From an uncultured Polaribacter sp. (GTDB lineage Bacteria; Bacteroidota; Bacteroidia; Flavobacteriales; Flavobacteriaceae), in the NCBI GenBank assembly GCA_943788045.1, contig CALSOT010000006.1, forward strand, positions 434,001 to 498,000: a DNA stretch of 64,000 nucleotides, given 5' to 3'. A model generated the notes under the pieces. The model was not told the origin of the DNA and ran no database searches. It was given only the letters and a program-made list of their open reading frames with translations. The position numbers and the translations under genes are program-made. The first letter of the stretch is position 1, and the number at the start of each line of letters is the position of its first letter. Of the stretch, positions 1 through 8,296 are shown piece by piece.

Positions 1-2
1 AA

Positions 3-239
3 ACGATAACAAATCATGATGCCCTTGTAAGAAAATTAACAGTTGTTTGGGGAGGAAAAGAGAGTTTATATAAAATATATGGAAAGAAAAAACTTTTATT
101 CTTACATCATATTTATATTAAAGATTTTAAACTTTGTGATAAAAAGACAACTGGTGAAATTCGCTATAATGATAAAATATCTCCTTATAAAATTCACTTT
201 TTAGAGTTTGAGGGGTTTACTTGCACTTATGCTTATTAA
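3..239 (+). CDS. 3' end of an unrecognised protein (partial)
   Basis: An open frame runs in from the left edge and stops at TAA 237-239, giving about 78 C-terminal residues ending in FTCTYAY. It contains a Lys/Tyr-rich stretch (KIYGKKKLLFLHHIYIKDF) and no motif I recognise. The other two forward frames have stops within the first 20 bases, and codon use matches neighbouring genes, so this is probably the tail of a real gene. I cannot assign a function. A palindromic hairpin follows at 283-298. Confidence 0.5.
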   Translation, partial: TITNHDALVRKLTVVWGGKESLYKIYGKKKLLFLHHIYIKDFKLCDKKTTGEIRYNDKISPYKIHFLEFEGFTCTYAY

Positions 240-282
240 AAAAGAGTTACAAAATTTTAAGTCATCGTGATTCTTTCCGTCA

Positions 283-299
283 AAAACCTATAGGTTTTG
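283..299 (+). terminator. Palindromic hairpin, possible terminator
   Basis: The perfect palindrome AAAACCTATAGGTTTT lies between the partial first gene and the next gene and is followed by GTATTTT. It may end the upstream transcript. The stem is AT-rich and the T-tract is interrupted, so this is a weak call. Confidence 0.35.
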
Positions 300-312
300 T
301 ATTTTCGTGATC

Positions 313-1035
313 GTGAATATTTACCAAAACATTTTACTAGCCAAAAACGAAGGCAAAAAATTACTTGCAGTTTTAATTGATCCAGAGAAAATTGATGTTA
401 AAAACATCCCTTCTTTTTTTAAAAAAGTTCATCAATCTATTACTACTCATATTTTTGTTGGTGGCAGTACAGATCATAAAAATCTAACAGATACTATAGT
501 TACTGCAATTAAAAAGGCAACCCATCTACCTGTTCTTCTTTTTCCCGGTGATGTTTCGCAAATCTCAAAAAAAGCAGACGGAATTCTATTTTTAAGTTTA
601 CTTTCTGGCAGAAATTCTGAATACTTAATAACACAACAAATTAAAGCTGCTCCTATTTTAAATAATTCAACTTTAGAGATTTTACCCACGGGTTATATTT
701 TAATTGATGGAGAAACAATTACCGCAACCCAAAGAGTCAGTAATACAAAACCAATTGCTCAAAAAAATTCAGAATTAATTTTACATACTGCTTTAGCGGG
801 TCAATTTTCCGGAAAAAAGCTAATCTATTTAGAGGCTGGTAGTGGAGCAAAAGTTCCTGTAAACCAAAATATCATTACACTTACAAGTAGTAATTTAAAT
901 ATTCCTTTAATTGTTGGTGGAGGAATCCGATCTAAAAAACAACTAGAAAATACTTTTAACGCTGGTGCAGATTTAGTCGTTATTGGAACAGCATTTGAAA
1001 ATAATGAAGCTTTTTTTGAAGATTTAAAAAAATAA
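313..1035 (+). CDS. Geranylgeranylglyceryl / heptaprenylglyceryl phosphate synthase family (PcrB/GGGPS)
   Basis: A TIM-barrel prenyltransferase of the GGGP synthase family, which joins a polyprenyl diphosphate to glycerol-1-phosphate to make an ether lipid precursor. Visible family motifs are LLAVLIDPEK near the N terminus, FVGGSTD, VLLFPGDVSQIS, YLEAGSGA and the phosphate-binding end LIVGGGIRSKKQLE followed by GADLVVIGTAFE. About 240 residues is normal for the family. There are two in-frame GTG codons, 307 and 313; the second gives MNIYQNI, which resembles family N termini better, so I chose it. No ATG is available nearby. The lipid product in Bacteroidetes and the prenyl chain length cannot be read from sequence alone. 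Confidence 0.88.
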   Translation: MNIYQNILLAKNEGKKLLAVLIDPEKIDVKNIPSFFKKVHQSITTHIFVGGSTDHKNLTDTIVTAIKKATHLPVLLFPGDVSQISKKADGILFLSLLSGRNSEYLITQQIKAAPILNNSTLEILPTGYILIDGETITATQRVSNTKPIAQKNSELILHTALAGQFSGKKLIYLEAGSGAKVPVNQNIITLTSSNLNIPLIVGGGIRSKKQLENTFNAGADLVVIGTAFENNEAFFEDLKK

Positions 1036-1163
1036 TAATTGCCACAATTTTTGAAATAACATATCACTTCCAAGAAAGTAAAACCTACTCTTAAAACATT
1101 ATAGATTCTTACTATCACAGGAATGATAGAAAAGTTTAAATTTACCAAATCAAATAAAAATCA

Positions 1164-1796
1164 ATGTCAGAAATTATCGACTTCCTTTTTGGACAATACA
1201 AAACTTACGAAACAGCCGATATTGTTTTAGAAATTATTGCCGTAATTTTTGGATTTTTATCTGTTTGGTATTCGAAACAGAATAAAATTTGGGTTTTTCC
1301 TACAGGAATGATAAGTACCGCTATTTTTGTTTATTTACTTCTGAAATGGGAGCTTTTAGGTGATATGATGATTAACGGATATTACTTTATAATGAGCATT
1401 TATGGTTGGTATATTTGGTCTTATAAAAGTGATGGAAAACACGAAACCCCTATAACGAGAACAACTTTAAAAGAAAAAAAAATAAGCGTACTTATTTTTA
1501 CAGCAACACTTATTTTTGTCTACGCCGTGTATACTTATTTTGAAAAATGGACAAGTTGGACCGCTTATGTAGATACAATTACTACCGCAATTTTCTTTGT
1601 AGGAATGTGGTTGATGGCTAAACGAAAAATAGAAAACTGGATTTATTGGATTATTGGAGATATTATTTCTACTCCTTTATATTTCTACAAAGGGTTTACT
1701 TTTAGTAGTTTTCAATATTTAATATTTACTTTTATAGCAGTATTTGGATACATCACATGGAAAAAAAACTTAAACAAAAACCCATTAATCTTGTAA
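1164..1796 (+). CDS. pnuC: PnuC-family vitamin transporter (nicotinamide riboside or thiamin)
   Basis: An integral membrane protein of about 210 residues with roughly seven hydrophobic segments and the aromatic-rich pattern of PnuC transporters (YGWYIW near residue 84; NWIYWIIGDIISTPLYFYKG near the C terminus). PnuC proteins are facilitators whose substrate is trapped by phosphorylation inside the cell. The next gene overlaps it by 40 bp in another frame and encodes a NadR-type kinase, which supports nicotinamide riboside. However, a TPP-riboswitch-controlled receptor lies 1.4 kb downstream, and Bacteroidetes also have thiamin-specific relatives (PnuT), so the substrate is open. Confidence 0.88.
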   Translation: MSEIIDFLFGQYKTYETADIVLEIIAVIFGFLSVWYSKQNKIWVFPTGMISTAIFVYLLLKWELLGDMMINGYYFIMSIYGWYIWSYKSDGKHETPITRTTLKEKKISVLIFTATLIFVYAVYTYFEKWTSWTAYVDTITTAIFFVGMWLMAKRKIENWIYWIIGDIISTPLYFYKGFTFSSFQYLIFTFIAVFGYITWKKNLNKNPLIL

Positions 1797-2380
1797 AAGT
1801 TGTTTTATTTGGCCCTGAATCTACAGGAAAAACTACACTTTCTCGTCATTTAGCACACCACTACAATACCGTTTGGACACCAGAATTTGCTAGAGAATAT
1901 CTACAAAAAAAATGGAATCAAGAACGTAAAACTTGTGAAGTAGAAGATTTACTTCCTATTGCTATTGGACAAATGAAATTAGAAAATAGGCTGGCTAAAA
2001 AAGCTGATAAAGTTCTAATTTGTGATACAGACCTGTTAGAAACAAAAGTATATTCTGAAGAGTTTTATGACGGCTTTGTAGATGAAAGTTTAAAAAGAGC
2101 AGCAACCGAGAATATCTATGACATTTATCTTTTAACATATATCGATACTCCATGGGAAGAGGATGACTTAAGAGACAGACCAGGGTTACGTTTAGAAATG
2201 TTTAATGCTTTTGAACAATGTTTAATAGACAATAACAGACCTTATATTTTGTTAAAAGGCGATAAAGAAACACGACTAAAAAATGCAGTTAAAGCTATTG
2301 ATCAAATCATTTCTAGCAAAGAAAATCTATACTCTTATTCTGAATCTTTATTAGACTTAGATAATTCGTGTAATTATTAA
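1757..2380 (+). CDS. NadR-type nicotinamide riboside kinase-like ATPase
   Basis: A 207-residue P-loop kinase matching the C-terminal kinase domain of NadR. It has Walker A GPESTGKTT at residues 19-27, then EFAREYL, the IAIGQMKLENR segment, a Walker-B-like LICDTDLLETKVY and YIDTPWEEDDLRD. The N-terminal adenylyltransferase domain of full NadR is absent, so it would make NMN but not NAD by itself. It starts inside pnuC (40 bp overlap) and its stop directly abuts the arfB ATG, so the three genes are very likely co-transcribed and translationally coupled. Expected role: cytoplasmic phosphorylation that traps vitamin imported by PnuC. Phosphorylation of another vitamin cannot be excluded. Confidence 0.85.
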   Translation: MEKKLKQKPINLVKVVLFGPESTGKTTLSRHLAHHYNTVWTPEFAREYLQKKWNQERKTCEVEDLLPIAIGQMKLENRLAKKADKVLICDTDLLETKVYSEEFYDGFVDESLKRAATENIYDIYLLTYIDTPWEEDDLRDRPGLRLEMFNAFEQCLIDNNRPYILLKGDKETRLKNAVKAIDQIISSKENLYSYSESLLDLDNSCNY

Positions 2381-2785
2381 ATGAACATTGAAAAAATTTT
2401 AAAAGAATTAAATTTTAAAGGCATTAGAAGCTCTGGTGCTGGAGGACAACACGTAAATAAAGTGTCTTCGAAAATTGAGTTGACTTTTGATTTAGAAAAC
2501 TCAAACGCGCTTTCCGATCGAGATAAAGAACTTTTAAAAACGAAGCTTTCCTCAAGATTAACAAAAGAAAACAACCTCGTTCTATTTTGTGACGAAACAC
2601 GTTCTCAACACAGAAATAAAAACTCTGCTATTAAACGTTTTTTAGAGTTATTGAAAACAAATTTAGTTCGCCCGAAAAATAGAAAGAAAACAAAACCAAC
2701 CAAAGGTTCTATCAAAAGAAAAACAGAAAACAAAAAAAGAATTTCTGTAAAAAAAGCACTTAGAAAAAAACCAACACTTGATTAA
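2381..2785 (+). CDS. arfB: Alternative ribosome-rescue factor ArfB (YaeJ-type peptidyl-tRNA hydrolase)
   Basis: A 134-residue release-factor-like protein. The catalytic GGQ loop is at residues 21-23 in SSGAGGQHVNKVSSKIEL, and the C terminus is a long Lys/Arg-rich tail, the hallmark of ArfB, which sits in the empty mRNA channel of stalled ribosomes. There is no stop-codon recognition domain, as expected. The ATG follows immediately after the stop of the upstream kinase gene, so it shares that operon. The internal TRSQHRNKNSA segment is also typical of the family. The link to vitamin salvage looks like chance operon membership. Confidence 0.92.
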   Translation: MNIEKILKELNFKGIRSSGAGGQHVNKVSSKIELTFDLENSNALSDRDKELLKTKLSSRLTKENNLVLFCDETRSQHRNKNSAIKRFLELLKTNLVRPKNRKKTKPTKGSIKRKTENKKRISVKKALRKKPTLD

Positions 2786-2907
2786 ATGCTATTTATTTTT
2801 CTAACAAAAAGACAGAAAATATAGCAGAAAATAGCCTCTACAAATTGATTTTTCATAAATATATTATCAAACTTTTATTGAATTCACCAATTTTATAAAA
2901 AAAAGCT

Positions 2908-2945
2908 TTTGTTGTTTTCTATGTCAAAAATCTAACTTAATTTTG
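2908..2945 (+). promoter_or_regulatory. Flavobacterial promoter upstream of the TPP riboswitch
   Basis: A TTTG at 2908-2911 (and a TTG at 2912-2914) is followed after about 23-26 nt by TAATTTTG at 2938-2945, matching the Bacteroidetes -33/-7 consensus with the -7 box TAnnTTTG. The predicted transcription start, around 2950, falls exactly at the 5' edge of the riboswitch aptamer. Confidence 0.65.
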
Positions 2946-2952
2946 TACCGTT

Positions 2953-3032
2953 CTCATAAAGGGGTGCTTTAAAAAGCTGAGATCATACCCAATGAACCTA
3001 GAACAGATAATGCTGTTTAGGGATTTTGAATG
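2953..3032 (+). promoter_or_regulatory. TPP riboswitch (THI element)
   Basis: The sequence carries the conserved THI-box cores in order: GGGGTGC at 2961-2967, CTGAGATCATACCC at 2977-2990, then AATGAACCTAGAACAGATAATGC with the expected spacing, closed by a pairing arm ending near 3030. This is the thiamin pyrophosphate aptamer. It lies about 120 nt before a TonB receptor start codon and so should reduce expression of that gene when TPP is plentiful. I do not see a clear terminator hairpin with a T-tract between aptamer and start codon, so control may act on translation initiation or through a less obvious structure. Confidence 0.95.
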
Positions 3033-3150
3033 TTATATTAGAGAAAGTATATTAATTTACTTATGCTTGTCCCGTTATAACAAAAACTAATTATTCAATA
3101 TTAATTACAAGAATAATTACCTCTTTTTATTCGTTTTAAAAATTTTTAAA

Positions 3151-5499
3151 ATGAAAAAAATCACCATTTTTTTATTCTTGTTTGTAAGTACACTTGCAAA
3201 CGCCCAATCCTTTACACTTTCAGGAAAAGTAGTAAATGAAAACAATGATTCTTTACCAGGAGCAACTATTTTGGTAAAAGAAAGTAAAAAAGGAACTTCT
3301 ACCGATTTTGATGGTCAGTTCTCTTTAAGTCTTCCAAAAGGAAAGTACACAATTCAAGTTTCATTTGTTGGTTACAAGCCTATTTCTAAAGAAATTTATT
3401 TAACTAAAAATGATGAAATGGAGTTTGTATTATTACCAAACTCTACTGTTTTAGAAGAAGTTTTGGTTTCTGCAGTTCGTGTAAAAGCGAATTCACCTGT
3501 AACGCATTCTAATTTATCAAAAAAGGAAATTGCAAAGCGTAATTTAGGACAAGACATTCCTAATTTACTTAATTTTTTACCCTCTGTAGTTACTACAAGT
3601 GATGCTGGTGCTGGTATTGGTTACTCAGGTATTCGAGTTCGAGGTACAGATGCAACAAGAGTAAATGTTACTATAAATGGTATTCCATACAATGATGCTG
3701 AGAGTCAAGGTACTTTTTGGGTAAACTTAGGTGATTTTGCGTCTTCTACTCAAAGTTTACAATTGCAGCGTGGTGTTGGGACATCTACAAACGGTTCTGG
3801 AGCTTTTGGAGCCAGCCTAAATATTTTAACTGACGCTGTTGCAGAAAAAGCAGGTGGAGAAATATCTAATTCTTTTGGGTCGTTTAATACTAGAAAACAT
3901 ACTGTGAAATTTAGTACTGGAAAAATAAATGAACACATAGAAATTTCTGGACGTTTATCTAATATTACTTCTGATGGTTATGTAGATAGGGCTTTTACTA
4001 ATTTAAAATCTTACTTTTTACAAGGTGTATATAAAGATGATAATACATTAATTAAAGCACTTACTTTTGGTAATAAAGAACAAACTTATCAATCTTGGTA
4101 TGGTCTTACTGCAGATCAAGTTAAAGAAAATCGTCGTCAAAACCCTTATACATATGATAATGAAACAGATAATTATTGGCAAGATCATTATCAATTACAT
4201 TGGAATGAGCGTTTTAACAACAATTGGTCTACAAATATAGGTTTAAACTACACAAAAGGTAAAGGCTATTTTGAGCAATATGAAGATGATACAGATGAAA
4301 TAGCTTCTTATAATGGTATTGTAGTAGGTACAGATATTAAAGTAGGTGAGGATGAAGATGGAAACCCTATAAACATTCCTATTACAGATGTAATAAGAAG
4401 ACGCTGGTTAGACAATGATTTTTACGTTGCTAACGCCAATGTAACATACAAGAACCAAGAGTTAGAAATTATCTCTGGTGTATCTTACAGTAATTATAAT
4501 GGAAATCATTTTGGGGAAGTAATTTGGGCAAGACAATTTTCTAATACTGCCAATATTAGAGATAGATATTATGAAGGAGATGCCATAAAAAATGATTTTA
4601 GTGTTTTTTCTAAAGCAACTTTTAAATTAAATGAATCTTTAACAGGTTTTATAGATTTACAAGGGCGCTTTGTAAACTATAAGACAAATGGTTTAAATTC
4701 TAAAGGTACTTCTTTTATAACTGATACAGATTTTAGCTTTTTTAATCCTAAAGCTGGATTAACTTATAAAGTAAATCAAAACAATAGTTATTATATCTCT
4801 TATGCTAGAGCAAATAGAGAACCTAATAGAGACGATTTTGAAAATGGTGTTACTCAAAATGAAACATTAAATGATATTGAATTAGGATGGAGATACAAAA
4901 CAGAAAAAATTGCTGTAAGTTCTAATATGTATTATATGTTTTATCAAAATCAATTAGTCCTTACTGGTCAACTTGATGATGTGGGAAGCCCGATTAGAGC
5001 AACAAGTGGAAAAAGTGATAGATTAGGTTTAGAAGTAGATGCTGCTATTACATTTAATACTACTTTTAGCACTTCTACAAATATCGCTTTAAGTTCTAAT
5101 AAAAATAGAAGTTTTAATACAACTACAGATACAGGTTTGGTAAATTTAGGTAATACAAATATTTCTTATTCTCCAGAATTAGTAATTGGTAATGCCATAA
5201 ACTACAATCCTTTAGAAAACTTACAAATTTCTCTTTTAAGCAAATATGTTGGAGAGCAATCTTTAAATAACATCGATGACAATAGAGGTGTTTTAAAAGC
5301 GTATTTTGTAAATGATTTAAATTTTAATTATGAAATAAAGCCAAATGCAATTTTTAAATCTATCGTTTTTACTGGGTTAGTAAATAATATCTTTAATTTA
5401 GAATATTCTTCTAATGCAATAGATTATGGTGGTGGTTATGTTTATTTCTACCCACAAGCAACTAGAAACTTTTTAGTTGGCGTTACTTTAAAGTTTTAA
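3151..5499 (+). CDS. TonB-dependent outer-membrane receptor under TPP control (predicted thiamin uptake)
   Basis: A 782-residue receptor with a signal peptide ending in ANAQS near residue 20, a carboxypeptidase-regulatory-like domain (GKVVNENNDSLPGATILVKE to VSFVGYKP, about 24-95), a TonB plug domain (DIPNLLNFLPSVV, IRVRGTD, VTINGIPYNDAES, QRGVGTSTNGSGAFGASLNI, about 110-225) and a beta-barrel ending in an aromatic residue (GVTLKF). The TPP riboswitch immediately upstream predicts transport of thiamin or a precursor across the outer membrane; thiamin-regulated receptors of this kind have been described in Bacteroidetes. No inner-membrane transporter follows directly; PnuC at 1.2 kb is the nearest candidate. 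An intrinsic terminator closes the unit. Confidence 0.9.
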   Translation: MKKITIFLFLFVSTLANAQSFTLSGKVVNENNDSLPGATILVKESKKGTSTDFDGQFSLSLPKGKYTIQVSFVGYKPISKEIYLTKNDEMEFVLLPNSTVLEEVLVSAVRVKANSPVTHSNLSKKEIAKRNLGQDIPNLLNFLPSVVTTSDAGAGIGYSGIRVRGTDATRVNVTINGIPYNDAESQGTFWVNLGDFASSTQSLQLQRGVGTSTNGSGAFGASLNILTDAVAEKAGGEISNSFGSFNTRKHTVKFSTGKINEHIEISGRLSNITSDGYVDRAFTNLKSYFLQGVYKDDNTLIKALTFGNKEQTYQSWYGLTADQVKENRRQNPYTYDNETDNYWQDHYQLHWNERFNNNWSTNIGLNYTKGKGYFEQYEDDTDEIASYNGIVVGTDIKVGEDEDGNPINIPITDVIRRRWLDNDFYVANANVTYKNQELEIISGVSYSNYNGNHFGEVIWARQFSNTANIRDRYYEGDAIKNDFSVFSKATFKLNESLTGFIDLQGRFVNYKTNGLNSKGTSFITDTDFSFFNPKAGLTYKVNQNNSYYISYARANREPNRDDFENGVTQNETLNDIELGWRYKTEKIAVSSNMYYMFYQNQLVLTGQLDDVGSPIRATSGKSDRLGLEVDAAITFNTTFSTSTNIALSSNKNRSFNTTTDTGLVNLGNTNISYSPELVIGNAINYNPLENLQISLLSKYVGEQSLNNIDDNRGVLKAYFVNDLNFNYEIKPNAIFKSIVFTGLVNNIFNLEYSSNAIDYGGGYVYFYPQATRNFLVGVTLKF

Positions 5500-5531
5500 A
5501 AAATAATTTTTAAATTAAATTAAAAATTAAA

Positions 5532-5561
5532 AATCTCAAGCTTACGCTTGAGATTTTTTTT
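5532..5561 (+). terminator. Intrinsic terminator after the TPP-controlled receptor
   Basis: The stem AATCTCAAGC / GCTTGAGATT with a short TTAC loop is followed by a run of T's. It lies about 30 bp after the receptor stop codon, so the riboswitch and receptor form a single-gene transcription unit. Confidence 0.85.
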
Positions 5562-5676
5562 GGATTTAAAACAAAGGTTTTTAACTATATGATAAAAATA
5601 AGCAAATCTAAAAAAACACCATAAAAATGTAACTAATTTGCTCCCTTTATGCTTTTAAAAAATTAATTATTCCGAT

Positions 5677-6060
5677 TTATTTCTCAGCTTCAGTTACATA
5701 ATGAAATGTTGGCGAACTCTCAGTAATAGTGCCTGCTCCTTTTTTGTTAATTTTGAAAGTAACATCTTTTGTTGTGGTAAATAACAAAACAGACAAAAAA
5801 GGATTTCTAAGATGCTCTTTTAAAACACTAAAAGCTTCCTCTAAAGTAAGTTCTTTCTCTACATCTTCAGTTTCACGAGGTCTGTAGCTAAATTTCACTA
5901 AAACTTTAACATTTCCTTTCGAAGCAAACGGTCTTACAAATATATTTTTTAACTCTAATTTACCAATGGTTTTTGCCATTGTTAATTTAGCAAACTCTTC
6001 CTTTTTTATACTTTCTTTTACTTGCTCTAAGAAAAGAACAAATGCATCTTTATATGGCAT
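5677..6060 (-). CDS. Conserved-looking hypothetical protein
   Basis: A 127-residue soluble protein starting MPYKDAF, with no signal peptide or membrane segment. It has an amphipathic N-terminal helix rich in Lys/Glu, then alternating beta-like segments (VKVLVKFSYRP, FLSVLLFTTTKDVTF) suggesting a small alpha/beta fold. I do not recognise the family. Codon use matches its neighbours and there is no better overlapping frame. It stands 124 bp from the HMA gene, which lies upstream of it on the same strand, so it may be read through from the sulfur cluster or stand alone. Function unknown. Confidence 0.65.
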   Translation of the reverse strand: MPYKDAFVLFLEQVKESIKKEEFAKLTMAKTIGKLELKNIFVRPFASKGNVKVLVKFSYRPRETEDVEKELTLEEAFSVLKEHLRNPFLSVLLFTTTKDVTFKINKKGAGTITESSPTFHYVTEAEK

Positions 6061-6184
6061 ATATTACTCATTTAAGTTCTAGTAATAATAGTGTTTATTA
6101 AAATCTACTAAACTATTAATTACAGCTTTAAATTTTTCAAACATTGCTACTTTTACAATTTTTTCTCTAAAGTATTTAATCTTT

Positions 6185-6451
6185 TTAAGAATCTATTCTA
6201 CCAACAGCGCAACTCACAAAAGATTTTGCCTTGTGTAAAACAGTATTTTTATCACCAACTTCTGGATATCCTAATTTAGATAATTTTAATTTAATTTCTT
6301 CTACATTATCATTTTCTGATGTAATTAAAACAATTGATTTTTCGATATCAATTTCTATTTTACTCACTCCTTCGATTGCTAATATTGCCTTTTTAATTGT
6401 TGATGCACAACCACCACATTTTAAGTTTTCTATTTGGACTTCTGCTTTCAT
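6185..6451 (-). CDS. Heavy-metal-associated (HMA) domain protein
   Basis: An 88-residue single HMA domain with the metal-binding loop CGGCAST (Cys12 and Cys15) after a first beta strand, and the typical GVSKIEIDIEKSIVLI segment. The C terminus is extended and carries another cysteine (SFVSCAVGR). Such proteins carry Cu(I) or a related soft metal in the cytoplasm. The gene starts at the very base where the rhodanese lipoprotein gene ends, so the two are translationally coupled, which points to a joint role in thiol/metal handling. Confidence 0.85.
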   Translation of the reverse strand: MKAEVQIENLKCGGCASTIKKAILAIEGVSKIEIDIEKSIVLITSENDNVEEIKLKLSKLGYPEVGDKNTVLHKAKSFVSCAVGRIDS

Positions 6452-6822
6452 TATTTATTATTTTCTTTTTTCCACTTAGTATATCCGCCAATAACATTAT
6501 AAACTTCAAACCCTTTTTCTAGCAAAATATTTGTCGCTTTACCACTTCTATTGCCCGATCTACAGTATAGATAAACTGGTCTTCTTTTATTCACTGTACG
6601 ACTCACTTTTATCAAAAATTCTTTATCAAAAAAATCTATAAATAAAGCAGTTTCTATCGAACCTTGTTTAATCTCTCTTTGGGTTCTTACATCTATTAAT
6701 TGTATTTTATCTTTAAACAACAACTCTTTTAATTCTAGCGTTGTTATTGTATTTTTTTCTTGTAATTCTGCACAATTAATAAAAAGAAAACTTACAAAAA
6801 ATATAAAAATTAGTGGTTTCAT
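6451..6822 (-). CDS. Rhodanese-domain lipoprotein
   Basis: A 123-residue single-domain sulfurtransferase. The N terminus is a hydrophobic signal with a lipobox-like FINC (Cys17), so it is probably a periplasmic lipoprotein. The rhodanese fold is shown by IQLIDVRTQREIKQGSI, and the active-site Cys87 by LYCRSGNRSGKA, followed by GFEVYNVIGGYTKW. It lies 4 bp after the persulfide-dioxygenase-like gene and overlaps the HMA gene start by one base, so it belongs to the same operon. Likely role: sulfane-sulfur transfer in the periplasm. Confidence 0.88.
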   Translation of the reverse strand: MKPLIFIFFVSFLFINCAELQEKNTITTLELKELLFKDKIQLIDVRTQREIKQGSIETALFIDFFDKEFLIKVSRTVNKRRPVYLYCRSGNRSGKATNILLEKGFEVYNVIGGYTKWKKENNK

Positions 6823-6826
6823 ATTT

Positions 6827-8233
6827 CTATTTTAAAGTTGATGGACAAACTGCGTATGTTCTTTCAATATTTGTATTTCTTACCGCAGAATAGCCTTTTG
6901 CAACATCAATTACGTTATGAAAACCTCTCGCCTTTAATATTGATGCTGCAATAACAGAACGATATCCACCAGCACATTGTAAATAAAAATCTGCTTTTTT
7001 AGGGAATTTAGAAATATGTTCATTTAAAAAATCTAATGGAGTACTTTTTGCAACTGTAATATGTTCGATTGCATATTCTCCTGGTTTTCTGACATCAAAA
7101 ACAAAAGCATTTTGTTTAATTTTATCTTCTAATACATCTGCAGATACAGATTGTAAAGTATCTATTTCTTTACCAGCATTCTTCCATGTTTCAAAACTTC
7201 CGTCTAAATAGCCTAAAACATTATCAAAACCAACTCTAGACAAGCGTATAATTGTAGCTTCTTCTTCTCCTTTTGGAGTTACTAATAAAATTGGTTGTTT
7301 AATATCTTTTATCAATGCACCAACCCAAGGAGCAAAAGTACCGCCTAAACCAATAAAAATAGATTGTGGTATAAATCCTTTTATAAATTCTGACTGATGG
7401 CGAACATCTAAAATTAATGCATCCGTTTCATTTGCATGAATTTGAAATGCTTCAACAGACAATGGTTTTGCGCTGTTTTCTATTACGTCGTCTATATTTT
7501 TATATCCTTCTTTATTTAGTTTTACATTTAGAGGAAAATAAGCTGGCGGAGGCAATAAACCATCAGTAACTTCCTTAACAAATTCCTCTTTTGTCATATC
7601 TGTTCTTAATGCATAATTAGTTTCTTTTTGATTACCAATTGTACCCACAGTTTCTGAACTTAAATTTTTACCACAAGCAGAACCTGCTCCATGTGCAGGA
7701 TATACAATAACATCATCTGCTAGAGTCATTACTTTATTGCGTAAACTGTGGTATAATAAACCTGCTAAATCCTTCTCTGTAAGATCTCCTTTTTGCGCTA
7801 AATCTGGTCGACCAACATCTCCTAAAAATAAAGTATCACCACTAAAAAGAGCAACATCTTTACCCTCTTCATCTTTTAATAAAAAGCAAGAACTTTCCAT
7901 TGTATGACCTGGTGTATGCAATACTGTAATTGTAATATTTCCTAATTTAAAAACTTGATTGTTTTCGGCAACAATTGATTCAAAATTCGTTTTCGCTGTT
8001 GGACCATAAACAATTTTTGCACCAGTTCTTTCCGCCAAAGTAACATGTCCACTCACAAAATCTGCATGAAAATGGGTTTCAAAAATATATTTAATCTTTG
8101 CTTTATTTTTATCTGCTCTTTCAATATAATCTTGTACTTCTCTTAATGGATCTATAATTGCCACCTCACCATTACTCTCTATGTAATAGGCCCCTTGCGC
8201 TAAACAACCTGTATAAATTTGTTCTATTATCAT
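6827..8233 (-). CDS. Metallo-beta-lactamase/rhodanese fusion, persulfide-dioxygenase-like
   Basis: A 468-residue protein with an N-terminal metallo-beta-lactamase domain (THFHADFVSGH at 53-63, LHTPGHT, FSGDTLFLGDVGRPD, VYPAHGAGSACGK) followed by two rhodanese-like domains. The first (about 265-355) lacks the catalytic Cys, reading LLVTPKGEEEA at the active loop; the second (about 370-460) has Cys420 in YLQCAGGYRS. The layout matches bacterial ETHE1-like persulfide dioxygenases with C-terminal rhodanese domains, which oxidise glutathione or other persulfides to sulfite. It heads an operon with the rhodanese lipoprotein and HMA genes, and a SulP transporter gene lies immediately upstream on the same strand. 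This suggests sulfide detoxification with movement of a sulfur oxyanion. Confidence 0.9.
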   Translation of the reverse strand: MIIEQIYTGCLAQGAYYIESNGEVAIIDPLREVQDYIERADKNKAKIKYIFETHFHADFVSGHVTLAERTGAKIVYGPTAKTNFESIVAENNQVFKLGNITITVLHTPGHTMESSCFLLKDEEGKDVALFSGDTLFLGDVGRPDLAQKGDLTEKDLAGLLYHSLRNKVMTLADDVIVYPAHGAGSACGKNLSSETVGTIGNQKETNYALRTDMTKEEFVKEVTDGLLPPPAYFPLNVKLNKEGYKNIDDVIENSAKPLSVEAFQIHANETDALILDVRHQSEFIKGFIPQSIFIGLGGTFAPWVGALIKDIKQPILLVTPKGEEEATIIRLSRVGFDNVLGYLDGSFETWKNAGKEIDTLQSVSADVLEDKIKQNAFVFDVRKPGEYAIEHITVAKSTPLDFLNEHISKFPKKADFYLQCAGGYRSVIAASILKARGFHNVIDVAKGYSAVRNTNIERTYAVCPSTLK

Positions 8234-8296
8234 TCTATTTTTTATCTATATTATACCTTTTGAAAACAAAGTTTTCAAAAAACCTCTCTATTTTTT

